NCBI GenBank assembly: GCA_000149265.1
Contig: CH003245.1
Coordinates: 1,318,509-1,382,508, forward strand
Reading direction: 5' to 3'
Source of the DNA: Ciona savignyi
Taxonomy: Eukaryota > Chordata > Ascidiacea > Phlebobranchia > Cionidae
Length of the DNA: 64,000 nt
Part shown: in pieces, positions 36,001-50,500 of the stretch
How positions within the stretch are numbered: the stretch's first letter is position 1
How the letters are laid out: every line of letters begins with the position of its first letter
Notes under the pieces: generated by a model
What the model was told of the DNA's origin: nothing
Database searches by the model: none
What the model saw: only the letters and a program-made list of their open reading frames with translations
Program-made: the position numbers and the translations under genes

Positions 36001-38474
36001 CTGGTCGCAGATGAAAAAGAACCTTCAAGTAACAACAAGCTTTTAAAGTGAAAAATTGGAGCTGGTGAATATGGTTGCAGTTACAAACAAAGTGTCCCTG
36101 CTTAACAATGCATTTTGAATCTCTTTGTTAAGGTGAAGATATATTAAAAGCATTATCTGAAAAAATTGTAAAACATAGCTACACAGTGGTTACCAATGTA
36201 AAGTTCCACCTTCTTATTGATAGTTTATTGTTGTGGATTAGTGGTTTTTACAAAAATTGAAGAACAGTCATAATCATAAACAACCCACTGCAATAGCTCT
36301 GGTATTTCTACACCAAAAATGCAAAATAACTGAATTTAACTAAAATATACAAACTAAACTCACCGTTGTCCGGTTCTCACATCTTGCACGACAACTTGGT
36401 CGAGGTACCAACTTCGGTTCTCCCCTTTACCCTTGTTGTCGTGCCAAATATGGAGATGGGTCAAAGGGCCAAGACACTTGGGCTCTCGTAGAAGGTAATG
36501 GACCACACTGCTCCGTGTGTAAGGATACTGCAATATGAAATTATTCCTCATACAACATACTTATGTTTAGACCCGGGGTTGATTAATTGACAATTGTTAA
36601 AACTAAGTCTATGGTCAAAAAAGGTGTACAGCCTGTGTCCATAGGCTGCTATCCAGGACTATAGCAGTTTCTTTTGGCAAACAGCTTAGATGGTTTTGCC
36701 CTTTCATCACCTTTTAGACTGTTTGGTAGTCCGTTGTGCTCTTGGGTAAGGCACTTAAAGGAAATCGTCTGGACCTAATGATTAATGGGTTGTGCTAAAA
36801 CTTAAAGATGGTTTTCATCAAACACAACACACTTCAATAGTTGTAGGTAATCTGATGATTGTCGAAGTGATAATGCCCTTTGCAATAACAAGTGGCCACC
36901 CCTGCATTGTCCTCAGTGGCACAATGCCATAAATCAGTACATAACAATGTCTAAAGGGTATCAGAAAAAATGTAATCATGCTTAAATCTTTGAGAATGTT
37001 GGATATAAAATAACACATGATTACCTTTTTAAATACTATTTCCTTGTCATTTATTTTTGCACATTTCTATAAAAATTATAAAAAAGATTAATTTACTTAG
37101 AAGAGCACTGACCTGTTTTTCGTGGGTTGCAAGCACTCTGACCTTGCTTTTACCATTCTCTCCAAACACGATGCAAGATACTTGAGATTGGGTTGCAGCG
37201 TTTCGGCTGTGCCCGGTGAACACTGTTACTTGGTAGAGATATCGATCCTCTTTCCGGTTGTCCACAGTAGATTTCAAACTCCACTGTAAGTTAAAATTTT
37301 TTAAAAGATAACACAAAAACACCACTTTTCAGTCTCTGATTAACACACTGACTTATGGCTAGGTAAATAATACATAATAAAATGCATTTTTTGAACCACA
37401 AAATGGAGTTAGTGATACATGGCCATTTTCTATTATTTTTAATTTCTATACAAGTGAATACCAAGGAAACTAATGTGTGGTGTTCTGCAGGTAACAGAGG
37501 AGCAGTATATGGACTTCTGTGGTTAATGAAATTTTTAAAGCCACAAGGTGTATATTATTTTCTTTGCTATATTTTAATGTCATGTCATTACCACTTTGTG
37601 CTACAACAGTGGTAAATATGGACTGTTTGAAGGATAACTTTGCATAGTCATAAACAGTGTAAAATAGCCAAAACATACCTTTCTTGCGTCGCTTATATCC
37701 ATTCTTCTCGCCCATATAAGCATTAGAATGTAGAGACAAACCAGCGCGATCACAGTTGAGAACACCGCTGGGTTATCGGCTATGTTAACTTTCGCCCACA
37801 CGGTGGCAAAATCGATAGTGTTCAGTGGAACGAAGAACTCGGCGCTGAAAATCGATGTTGGACTCAGCTTGGTGCAGACACATTCGGTCACTTCCGGCGT
37901 GCTGCGCTCGTCAACCTTAAAGTGACAACATATTTAGTTTGGCCTTATAGTGTAGAGGTGTGAGCATAGTTACCATAGAAAATAGGTTTCGGGATCAATA
38001 TCTGCACCAAACATTTTTTCTTTTTTGTCCATACAGGCCGAGTATGAACCCATAATGTACTCGTTACTAGACCATTTTAAATGGCATAATTTATATCAAC
38101 AATTACCCTAATCATTTCAACGCATAGCCGTTTGACTAAATATTATTTGTTGCGGCAGTGTCTCTGGAAAATAGCTTCAAGAATAGATATTGGTGAACAA
38201 AGTGGTTTCTGATCACCTGGTGACAATAAGTCGCTGATGCATAGATTTTTGTTGACAAATAATCCCTCTACTGAAATGGCGGGAGCAACCCAATCATGGG
38301 CAGCTGATTATCTAATGTAGTTTGCTTTTTCTTTAGGGAGCAAATAAACTTCCATTTCAGTACATATATTACTGTTAAAAAGGTTGATGATTTACTGTTA
38401 AAAAGGTCGATGCGGGGAAATCCTACTGTTTAATTAAAACAAAGCTTTGCGATGGCCGTCAGCCGGTGTTGACG

Positions 38475-38508
<34 letters not shown>

Positions 38509-41500
38509 AGTGAAGAAATTCAACCAAGCGCGGGTAACGGCAGGCGCACTTTGTTTGTAGACAAAGCAATGTTTAAGCCTGCCTCCTCGTGGCGACCCCT
38601 GGGGATCAAGTTCTTCGTGAGGTAAATGGCTAACTTTTATTCCTTCCCAGCAGCTTAAGAGCTGGACGAGAAAATTCTGGGTGCGGGTTGTGGGGCTGAC
38701 TACCCCATTTCCCAAAGACATATTAGTCTCCGTATTCCGATTCTAACCAAATTACGGGACTTCGAAGCTTAGGCCAAGAATCATAACGGAATCCGGATCG
38801 GGCCGGACATGACCTTAGTCGTAACGGACACGGAGACGCTAGTCATGAGAGCGACTGTGGCACGGCCACGCGTCACGCACCGCGCCCTCAAGCGGTTTGG
38901 GGGTAAATATGCGGAAAGATACACAGAGGGACAGAATGGGTTCTACGGCAGTCCTACTAATGATCGGAAATGTTAATGCTGGTGGTATATGCAGCAATGC
39001 AACTGCTAATATTGCTTGCTGAGTGTTTAAACTTACCCAACACCCATCACCAGTCCAGGCTTTGATCTTTTCATCAAATCTTCTGCAGCCAGGAGTGGCA
39101 ATAAGGATGTGGTAGGTTGTGGAGTTGATCAACTCAATTGACCTTCGTCGTCTCACCCGGCTACTCGCAGTCGAGGTAATGTTCACTAGGATGTGGGTGA
39201 GCAATACTTACTTTGGGAAAGTCTATGTGTAATACAGATAAATACAGGAGAATTGCGATTATCAGATTTTAGTGAACTTAAAAAGTTAATTTTACATAAA
39301 AATAGTTTGCTGTGGGGAAAATGAACTAAACTAACCAACTAAGCCTACTAATAAACATATTCTCAGTTTCTTAGCAATGTTAGCTCATTGATTTAAGTGT
39401 TGAGTTTCTTAGTAAAAACAAGGTATGTTTGAGCTTTACTTTAACAGGTGATAATTGGTAAGCAACTTAACAGCAATTACATCTGATGATATGTTTAAAA
39501 GTGCTGCAAGCCTCAAGTGTGGACATCCACACTTATATTTACAGGCGTTTGTTTCTTAAAACATAACGCTGCAGTGTACAATAAACTATACTAAAACAAA
39601 TTGTTCAACCAGCACAGAAGTGTGTGCATGTTGAGCCTAATGCGGGTAAAAATATCTTACAATGGTCCCTAATTCCGATATAGAAGACACCGTTTCCTCC
39701 CACATCCATTTCTTTGATGAAGATCTTAAACAAGTCCTCCTCACCATCCACTTCCCAAATCTTCTTCGGTAGTTGGAACTTGTGATCAAAGATCTTCTCG
39801 GTTGGTTTCGAACCGAGCCGGATGTACACATCAAATTTAGCTCTGAATACAAGAACAGATTCTTCAATAATTACTTTTACTTTTCTGTCCCGTGTCCATG
39901 AATACCCTGTGTCCATGAATACCAAGTGTCCATGAATACCATGTGTCCATGAATACCCTATGTCCATGAATACCCTGTGTCCATGAATACCATGTGTCCA
40001 TGAATACCCTGGTTCCATGAATACCCTGTGTCCATGAATACCCTGTGTCCGTGAATACCCTGTGTCCGTGAATACCCTGTGTCCATGAATACCCTGGTTC
40101 CATGAATACCCTGTGTCCATGAATACCCTGTGTCCATGAATACCCTGTGTCCATGAATACCCTGGTTCCATGAATACCCTGTGTCCATGAATACCCTGTG
40201 TCCATGAATACCCTGGTTCCATGAATACCCTGTGTCCATGAATACCATGTGTCCATGCATACCCTGCGTCCATGAATACCCTGTGTCCATGAATACCCTG
40301 GTTCCATGAATACCCTGTGTCCATGAATACCCTGTGTCCGTGAATACCCTGTGTCCATGAATACCATGTGTCCATGAATACCCTGTGTCCATGAATACCA
40401 TGTGCCCATGAATACCCTGTGTCCATGAATACCCTGTGTCCATGAATACCATGTGTCCATGAATACCCTGTGTCCATGAATACCCTGTGTCCATAAATAC
40501 CATGTGTCCACTAATACCCTGTGTCCATGAATTCCCTGTGTCCATGAATACCCTGTGTCCATGAACACCCTGTGTCCATGAATACCCTGTGTCCATGAAT
40601 ACCATGTGTCCATGAATACCCTGTGTCCATGAATACCATGTGTCCATGAATACCCTGTGTCCATGAATACCCTGGTTCCATGAATACCCTGTGTCCATGA
40701 ATACCCTGTGTCCATGAATACCCTGTGTCCATGAATACCCTGTGTCCATGAATTCCCTGTGTCCATGAATTCCCTGTGTACATGAATACCCTGTGTCCAT
40801 GAATACCCTGGTTCCATGAATACCCTGTGTCCATGAATACCCTGTGTCCATGAATACCCTGTGTCCATGAATACCCTGTGTCCATGAATACCCTGTGTCC
40901 ATGAATACCCTGTGTCCATGAATACCATGTGTCCATGAATACCCTGTGTCCATGAATACCATGTGTCCATGAATACCCTGTGTCCATGAATACCCTGGTT
41001 CCGTGAATACCCTGTGTCCATGAATACCCTGTGTCCATGAATACCCTGTGTCCATGAATACCCTGTGTCCATGAATTCCCTGAGTCCATGAATTCCCTGT
41101 GTACATGAATACCCTGTGTCCATGAATACCCTGTGTCCATGAATTCCCTGTGTCCATGAACACCCTGTGTCCATGAATACCCTGTGTCCATGAATACCCT
41201 GTGTCCATGAATACCATGTGTCCATGAATTCCCTGTGTCCATGAACACCCTGTGTCCATGAATACCCTGGTTCCATGAATACCCTGTGTCCATGAATACC
41301 ATGTGTCCATGAATACCCTGTGTCCATGAATACCCTGTGTCCATGAATACCCTGTGTCCATGAATACCCTGTGTCCATAGCATAGTTAGTTTTTTGCTGC
41401 CACACAATTTTACCTCCTGTCATTCGGTTCTAATAGAATGAGAATCGCGTTGTTTTCTGATATAACCTCGAACTTGCTGATGGATAGACCAGTGTCATTG

Positions 41501-44500
41501 ATGGATCGCACCACAGTGATCATGTCCGTGGAAGGGTCAAATTTACTTGGAATTGAAACTCCAACACCAGCGGATTTGTCGTCTAAATAAAGATCAGTAA
41601 AACTTAGCTTTGTTTCATGTCTCCGAATAAAATTTGATTATTGTGTACAGTTTGTTTAACTTATCAAATGTGCAAGAGGAATCAAGTGTGCAAAGAATAA
41701 TTAATAACTTAATGCATAGATGATACAATTTTATTATAATTCAATGAACATGGACGTTTCAATATGAGAACAATAAATTGTAGAACAGTAAAATTGTTAC
41801 AGTCAAACTCACTGTAACTTGATGAATTTGTGCCCGCATTCGAAACCATTCCACCGATCTTAAGCATAGTTACTGGAGAGTTAATAAAAGCTGCGTCGTC
41901 TCCAAACCCAAATGGGTTGTCAGTGAATGCTGTGACCTGGAATATGCAATTACATCAAGTCATAGATTTGGGATAAGAAACCCAACCCATGACAAGAGGG
42001 AAATTGTCACAAGACCCACCCCCAAGGAATAGTAATGCATTATACTTGTTTATAACCGACTTGATACTTAAGTCTTAAAATATATAAATTTACCAATTAG
42101 ATAACCCAACAACATCAATCAGGTTAACTACTTCCTAACATACCTGCATGTCCACTGGTTCGGTCATGTTAGTCGCATTTTTACCGAGAAGTGATGTAGC
42201 GTCCGGTAGTCTTAACGACGAACCACTTCCAGTGGTAAGCTTTTTGTCTTTCAATGACGACGGAGAGGTTTTTTCAAGCTTAAAGCAAAATAAAAGTTTC
42301 ATAAACTAATAACATGGGTTAAGATGCCAAAATATAACTAAACAGTAAACTATTTAATGGGGCAACACTAAAAGGAGGGAAAATTAATGGGGCAACACTA
42401 AATAGAGGGTCCCGCTTTTCCTCCTTTTAGTTTTCTTCCATTTACTGTAATGACTTAACTGAATGCAATTCTGTTATTGGCATTTATCTAATGATATCAA
42501 TATTGACAAAAGATATTGTCATTTGGTGTATAATTTTCAATGTATATCAAAGTTTTATTAAATCTTATTCCACCTTCATTTCTAGTTGATCGCTGCTAAC
42601 GTCAACGGGTCTTTCCCCTTCCATCTGCTTCCCCAGCAAAGCATTAGCGGTGCTCGAAATCGCCTCAACGGCATTTTCAACCACATCTTGGGACTGTGGA
42701 GGCAATTTTGTACATAAATTTCTTCAAAAATTTTATCAGTTCCTTGTTATTGAAAGATATGACAGGATTTTAATAAATTTATTGCATAGATCTATGTTAA
42801 TATAAGTCCGGGTGGCTTTACCTATGTCGCAGTTATCTTCCAGAACTTTAGTAAACTACACAACTTCAATAACCAATCTTATTATACAGTAATGTGATTA
42901 AAGATTTGTTTGATCCTCGATAAAAACGCATAACAATCACACTAAAATATGAAAATTATGTGACTAGCATCGTCAGTTTGGTATTACGACGCACCGACAT
43001 GCAATGTCCACCAAATGACAATATATTGACCAAGATTAGTAAATATATGGAGTAATGGACCTTCTGTGGCCTAAATTCCTGGTTCCCGCCCATATTAATG
43101 TAAGATAAGTAAAACTTACACCGAGAGCACTCCTTCTAACTCTTCTCTTCTCCTGCTTCAGCTTCATTCGGTTGTAATACTTGTGCTCCTCTGGGGAAAA
43201 GTCTTCTCGATCCAGAGTTGCATAATCCACCTCAGAACTCTGCATCATCTGGTTCTGCAGCTCACTCATGTCGGTCTCTGACGCCTGGAAGTCAAAATTC
43301 TAACTTGTTGTATGGCTGGTTAGTTTATACAGTTCCAGACAAAGAAGACCGTAACCTGAAAGGCAGTTGTCCGACCGGTTCGTCTGGTGGTTTGGTACAA
43401 CGCCTTTCAACCGAAAGGTTGCAGGTTCGAAACTGGTCGCTTACTAGTCGGTTGTGTCCTTGGGAAAGGCAATTAACGGACATTGCCTGAACCCAGCGGA
43501 TTATTGGGTTCTACCAAATTGAAGGAACGTGTCTATCTTATACACAACACACTGCAATAGCTCCGCTAACCCGACTGTGGGCGCGAGGTGATTTGACGAT
43601 TGCCCGTGTGTTAATCCCCTTGGTTTTTCCATTCACGGGGATATTATCCTGTCGTGGAAACTTGTTGCTAAAACCTAGTAGATTAGTGGCTAAAAATAGT
43701 GGGTTTTGCTTGAACTAAGTGGATGAGCGGACTAATTAAAAACTATGTATTGTGTATTAATGAACCCATGCATATACAACACACTGCAATAGTTCGAGTT
43801 ACCCGACTATGGCCATGAGATAATTTGACAATTTCCAGTTTTACAATGCCCTTCGTTTGCATCATCCTCTCCCTTGCCAGAATAACATAATTTATTTGTA
43901 TATCTTTATTTATAAAAACCTTGGCAACACTTCCTAAAGATCCCACGATGTTTGAAGCAGCTGACGTCACGTCCTCTTTCGTCGAATCTTCAGAAAACGC
44001 AGTGAGACTTCCGGCCATTTGTCGGACTGTGTTGCTTGCACGTTGCTGCAAAACAAAGGATTTTATTTTCTAACATTTTCTAGATGACTGTAATACTTAA
44101 GAATCATGTACTTATAGCTGGGTTGTGGCGGATATTTTAATCTGCTTACCTTGGTAATCTTAAAACTTCAATTTTAATGATATAATTCTACTGGGCCGAA
44201 GCAACATTCGTAATTTCTTCAGAAAGAAACCACCCACTCACTTTGCGAACGCCGCACTTCCCCACAAGTACGGACCACAACTCAGCATTGGGACAACAGC
44301 ATTACCTGTGCAATGGGATCAATTTCGTCCGTTCGTTGCGTGATCGACGACATCGCACTCGTCATTTGTTGCAGATTATCGAGAGATGTAATTCCACTCG
44401 ATGCAGTAGAGAGCGCATTCACAACATCAGACCGAAGCTGAAAAGTTTCCAAAAAAATGCATATCAAAAAACTCAACGTTATTTATTTTTTTACCAAAAA

Positions 44501-47500
44501 AATATAGCGCTTTCTCCCTTTTTTAATCATCAGGTAAGAAAACGAAATTTAAATTGCCTTTTTTTGCCAAATAAAATTATTTTTTTATTTGTTTACTGTA
44601 AATAGTTTTCTTACATTTCTTTTCTCTTGCTTAGATATTCCTCCAGTACTCCCATTCCTACTTCCGTTTCCGTAAGCGATGGTCGTCATAGCAACAGTGG
44701 TCGGCGCAACAGTGGTTACCCAGGCAACGGTGGTCTGGTTACCGAAGATAGCTTCGCTGACATCATCGTCAATGTTGATAAGGGAAGCTGGGAAATGCTT
44801 GTAATTTGCATATTTGTAGGATATATTTACAATTCAAGCTATGCATGCAGATTGGATGAGGCTAATATACAGATGATGTTGGGTGTTTAGGGTTAAGGGT
44901 TTACGTTTACGTTTCTGCGCCAATTTTCAGGACCTTAATAATTTACAAAAATTGCATCGCCGTGGGTCAGGCAATCATGTTTGACAAATTTTTCTGTACA
45001 TCAGTAATAATGTATCTACTTAACGCAAATGACCAAACATAAAAAATTAACTATAATGTAACCTCCACGTAACAGTTTTTTTAAGCATGGCCTGATGGTA
45101 CTAAAGCGTAGGATTTGATCCAAAGAATTAAAAGTTTTGGTTCAATTGTCCGGCCGGTTAGTCTGGCGGTTAAGTGCGTCACCTTTCAATCAAAAGGTTG
45201 CAGGTGCGTAAATGGTCGTTAGCTAGTCGGTTGTGTCCTTAGGCAATGTACTTTACGGACATGGCCTGAACCCAGCGGATTTATAAGTTCTACCAAATTA
45301 AAGGAACGTGTCTATCATATACAACACACTGCAATAGCTCCGGTAACCCGACGATGGGCGCGAGGTGATCTGACGATTGCTCGTGTGTTAACCCCCTTTG
45401 TTTTCCCATTCACGGGGATAAACATGAATATCCTATCCAATCCTGAGGGTTCACTTCCGTGGGTAAAATAAAATGCAGACTAAAACACAGTCATGGAATA
45501 GATTATTATAAATATAACCATTCTTACATATGGATTGTACAAGTTGAGCTGCCGCCTTGCTGTTCCCAGTGTCGGATAATATGGCGAGTTTGCTTCCGTT
45601 CCCACTGGTTATGCCAGACAACGTGGATCCCATATTCTGCGAGTTCGGTGGCGCAATCTGAATAAAATAAACAACAAAGAAATAAAAACAAATATAGTCG
45701 AGATTTTCAACCAATAAAACAATTGATATTTTACATCTGTCTTTGGACGGATTTTCCGTTTTTTTAAATTATTCAAATAATAGTTTAAATTCAATTAGAA
45801 ACGTGTCTTTCATCCAACCAAAAATAATAAAGGGCCATTATTGCAAAGACGCAATGGGGCATTATATATTGAACAGTCGTTTGTACTCATTAAGACATCA
45901 ACTAATCTTCTAAAGAGTGTTACCTCTATATTTGGGCTTACTTTCCAAAACGAAGACCCAGTACGATAAAGGCAATCTTCCTTAAACGATAAAAGAACGC
46001 TTATTCGCATGGGCTGCGAAATTGCGATAATCATTGTTTTGCGCGGTGTTCTAGGGAATTTCCCTCGAGCAAAACCAACTTAAGTGTATGTTTTGATCCT
46101 TTAATTGTCATGCCGGCTTGTTTTAAAAGTCTCTGGTATGTTAAAGAAGATAAACCGACCGTAAAATCCGATTTTTTTTTCTCCAGGGAATTCCCGTGGC
46201 TTTCATCGAAATTTTGTTTATATTTAACTTAACTTCTGTAAAATGTCCTGGCGAAATTACATGTCTGTCACAATCAAAATTCGGGGACAAATTTTAATCT
46301 TTAGGGTAGATAAGAACAAACGAAACAAAAATATTTGAAAAAAGAAACGTATAATCAGCGGGATAATTCTTCACATTGGGCATGCAGACAATTAGACATA
46401 CATTCCCCAAAGTTTAAACTGTTTAAATCCTTAAGCCTTTTTACAGCTATTGCTCTATCGGACCTATTTCTAAAACGTTTGTTGTAACCGGCAACTTAAC
46501 AGTTTAACATTTATAATTTGATTCAACGTTTAAAGTAATTAACAAAAAATAGTTGGTTTTAGACTTCTATTTTTCTTTGTTGGCAATTATAATGATTCAT
46601 TAATACAATATGAGTGAAAAAGCTTCAAAATTAATTCGGCGAAGCACAGAAAAACGTTCTCCCTCTAACGCAAAGAAAGATTTCCAAACAAGGAGCGTAA
46701 CATTGTTTGATAACGTTCGACCAACATTCACGGAACTTTAATTATTGGCTGGGTCTTGTATTTACACAAAAACTTTTCTTACTATCATTAAAATGTTTTC
46801 ACTATCATTGAAAAGTTCTAATGATCGTTAAAATACTAAAAAGCTGATACGGCATAACGCGCTAGTGGTGAGCATGCATGTGCGTTCCAGAAGCACTTTA
46901 CCTGCAAATATATAATGTTGGACAGAGCACACTCCCCGTACGAATCACACACTTGAGCGATAACTGACACCGAGAAATTGTTGGCCGGGTCGCCCAGCGC
47001 CATTGATATTCCTGGAAAGCAGATTTAAACGATACAGGAATACAAATTACTACTTCTGGACTCACAAAAGAAGTCTTTCAAGCTTTCTTATTTGTGTAAT
47101 ATCGTACCAGATAAGTAAGGATAAGCGGGAAAGTGTATATCCCATGCAAATAGAATACTGGACTACTTAACCCAAATGTTATGATGATTGGATACAGTTT
47201 ATTGATACAGTTTTTATTCACCTGGCGTAAAGACATAAACAAACATATTTTGATCATCATATGTGACGATTACATGAATTTGTTTGGATTCATATCCTAC
47301 GTCATACTTATACTTTCCGTGCATTTTTGTATTATTTACCCGGTGTTCGCTGCACATTTCCGAAATACAGAAGGAGTCCTTTCGTCTGGTTGCCCTGCGG
47401 CACGGTGGTAAACTTATATGTAAGGCTCGTTTTGGGCGCTTTGCCGCCACCTTCCGGATAGGTAAGCAGCTCACCTTCATCTTTCCATTCGCTACATGTG

Positions 47501-50500
47501 AAGACCACCTTTGAACGAGAAAACGCATTTTGATTAGCTTTATCATTGCATCCTTTTAAAAAGGGGAGTGTACAATGAACTAAGTTGGAAAATAACATCA
47601 ACGTGGTATGTAAACAAGTTTCAACTTTTGATCGCGAAAAAACAAACCTAAACGTATTTATCTGACCATCAACGTTAAAGAAACGTAAAGCTTGATTGGT
47701 GTTATAATACACGACATGCTAATCGGAATATTAATGCATGTTCCCGTACGTGTTAGTTAACCAGTAAGTAGCTAATTATATTGGAGCATACCTAAATCTC
47801 GAAGTTTTGAAATGGCGTACATTCTAGAAATATGCACTGAACAACAAAACAGTTGGTTTTCGCGCTATAATTAAGCTATACCGTCGCCAGTAAAAGTTGG
47901 TCTAAAATAAGTTGTTACCTTGCTACGGAATATCAATGTGTTAGCGCAATGCTAAGGCAACAACGTGATTAAACAGCATCCTCAATATACCTCGTCCACC
48001 ACCGCACCGCCTCGGTAGAACAAGCGCTGATAATGGTCGATTTCTCTTTCGTACCGTAGTTCCGTCTCACGTGACTCCTTGTTGCGGTCGAACAGGCAAC
48101 ATTCTGACGTCACAAGGTTGTAAGAGAAGGATAAGCACATGAACTCCCTGTAAAAAGGATTTCTTTTTTATTTATAGCTTTTAGATAGGATGTCCATGAT
48201 GAATATTGAAAAAAAAACGCCATAGGGATCCTTAGCGACGATTTATTTAAGATCAAATAGTTTGACGTTCTGCCTTTACAGTCGATGTTCTAGCAAGGTA
48301 AATCAATTCTATATCGGTTCGGTGTGATGAACCCTTTGAGTCATGGTATATAAACAAGTTTCACAAAGCAAATTTTTAATTACGAAATCACTTTGCTTTG
48401 CAGATATGGGAAATGCTTGGGTTTGTATAGGGAAGTTGTTTGTATGGGACTTTTGGGTTTGTATAGGGAAGTTGTTTGTATGGGACTTTTGGGTTTGTAT
48501 AGGGAAGTAATTTTTGATGTGTTAACGTTCTCTCTTGCAATAAAACGTATCCGACTGAGGGGAAATACCTAAGCAAAATTAAATGTTTACATTGGCCAGT
48601 TTTAATAACATTTTGAAATATTATACCACAATCGCTTGAATTTTCGAATCACTTTATTTAACTTTGTTAAATCAATTGCAAAATCCTTGATAGCGAAAAA
48701 TATTATTGAGAAGTGTTCTATGGTGCGTTGAAGCTTTTCGTTTTCTTTCTTTGAATAATAAGATCTTATGTGCAACAGATGCATAGTTCACTTTAGGTTC
48801 AAGTTTTTTAAAAGAAATATTTTGAATTTTAACGAAGGGTTCGGTGAATGCCCGCATAAAACTTCGGTACCTCCAACAAGTTTAAGAACCACTGGGTTAG
48901 AGCCTTATCTTTACCTTCAATTACGTAGGAGCAATTTCCGTATACGAAAAGTTCATTTGAGTATTTCTTTAAAGTTCATTTGATATTATATCAGAATTGC
49001 CATTGTTGCGTCATGAATACTACAATCAAAGTTACAGACAGGACACAAATATGTCATACAATACTATTTTGCATTTATTTCTTACGATATATTACTGTGA
49101 TTTCATTTTTATTTGCAATTACGTTTTATTTGCAATCACGTATTTAGTCTGTGAAGAAAGGAAATATGGAAGATTTCAACTCTCGTTTAACAGAAGCAGC
49201 TAACCGCAATTTTCAGAAGCAGCTTCCGGAGGTATGTCGCCGGTTCCACGAGATGCTCTCCGGAGAAGATTTTGCTCCAAGTACCCTCTCAAAAGTCCGT
49301 AGTTTCATCCAGGAGGGGTGCAAACGGATCGTGGAAGAAAATAAAGAAAAACGCAGGCGAAAACGAGAGAGCAAAGAAAAAAGGGAAAGCGAGAGCGAAG
49401 AAGACGAATTCCATACTCCAATGAACTCAGACGGCGAAGATTCGAGCGAGCCTCCAAAAAAACGACAGAAAAAGACGAGGAAACTCGTTTTAAAACGAGC
49501 GGAACGTAAAACTAAGTCCAGGGACGACGACCTCGACAGTGATGACGATGTGACAACAGAACTGGAGTCGAACCCGCACATAAATCGAATGATAGAAGTT
49601 TTGAAACCAGAGTTACGGTCGGTGGTGGAATGCTGTAACACTGTGCGAGCTTGGGTGCAGTTACAGGTTAGTTCTGTTCAGCTTAATTAAATATATGTCA
49701 ATAGAAACCAACGGAAAGCTAGTCGGTTGTACCTATATGTTCTTGGACCAGTGGATTGATGGGTTGTACTAAATCTGTACAAACTTATTTACTTGACGGT
49801 GGACGCGGGGTAATTTGAAAATTAACTGCTTGAAACCGTGTTTAAAAAACGCATAACTGCTACCCCATAAATTAGGCTGACTAATACCTTTTTTTAATTG
49901 CGGTGTCTAATTTTATCACTGTGACATTTAATTAGGATATCTTTAAACTAGGTTCCCGAAATGCAAGACGGCAACAACTTTGGAGTTGAAGTTCAAGCCG
50001 AGGTGCTAGAGGACGTCCGTAGAGTGGAGTCTGAGAGCCAGGCATTCATGGAAGCAGTTTCGATGTACTACCTCGCACGGGCAGAAATAGCCGGCAAGTT
50101 CGCCAAGCACACGGGCATACAGGACTTCGTGTACGCGCTGCAGGAGCTCGACGTGAAAGAGTTCTATCTCTTGCGCATCATTGTTCGCGAAGTGCGCAAC
50201 TCTTGTATAACGATGCTTGACATGCTCAGTAAAAACATGGACAAAATCCTGACTCCGAGGACCAACAGCGGCAACATGTTGGTCTGCTAATACATTGCTA
50301 AACGTACATAATGTGCGGTTCTTAGTGCAGATTTTGGATGTTGGTCAGGACATGGTAGGAGACCTACGTTTGCTTTTAAAAAAACGTTATAACAGAGACG
50401 TCGTCAGAACACTAAATACGCATCGAGTCGGGATAAAGCGGTTATTTTCTAATTTTTTAAAAGATTTTGAACATATGTTAGGAAGGTCACTGAGACCGTT

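Noticed and set aside
38434..38721. Minus-strand 95-codon open frame
   Set aside because: It is the antisense of the 28S rRNA fragment and the attached block; similar antisense rDNA frames are well-known annotation artefacts.
39892..41378. CRISPR-like array
   Set aside because: The repeats are contiguous with no spacers, in an animal intron.
39605..41423. Open frames of 290-519 codons on the minus strand with a 17-residue repeat
   Set aside because: They are produced by the 17-bp minisatellite, which has no stop in any minus frame. The array lies between a clear donor and acceptor of the polycystin gene, and the upstream exon's own frame stops at the donor.
49166..50290. Nested gene as a v-Themis-like fibrinogen gene
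   Set aside because: The protein has clear PA28 motifs (DGNNFGV, the final helices) and no fibrinogen-like signature.
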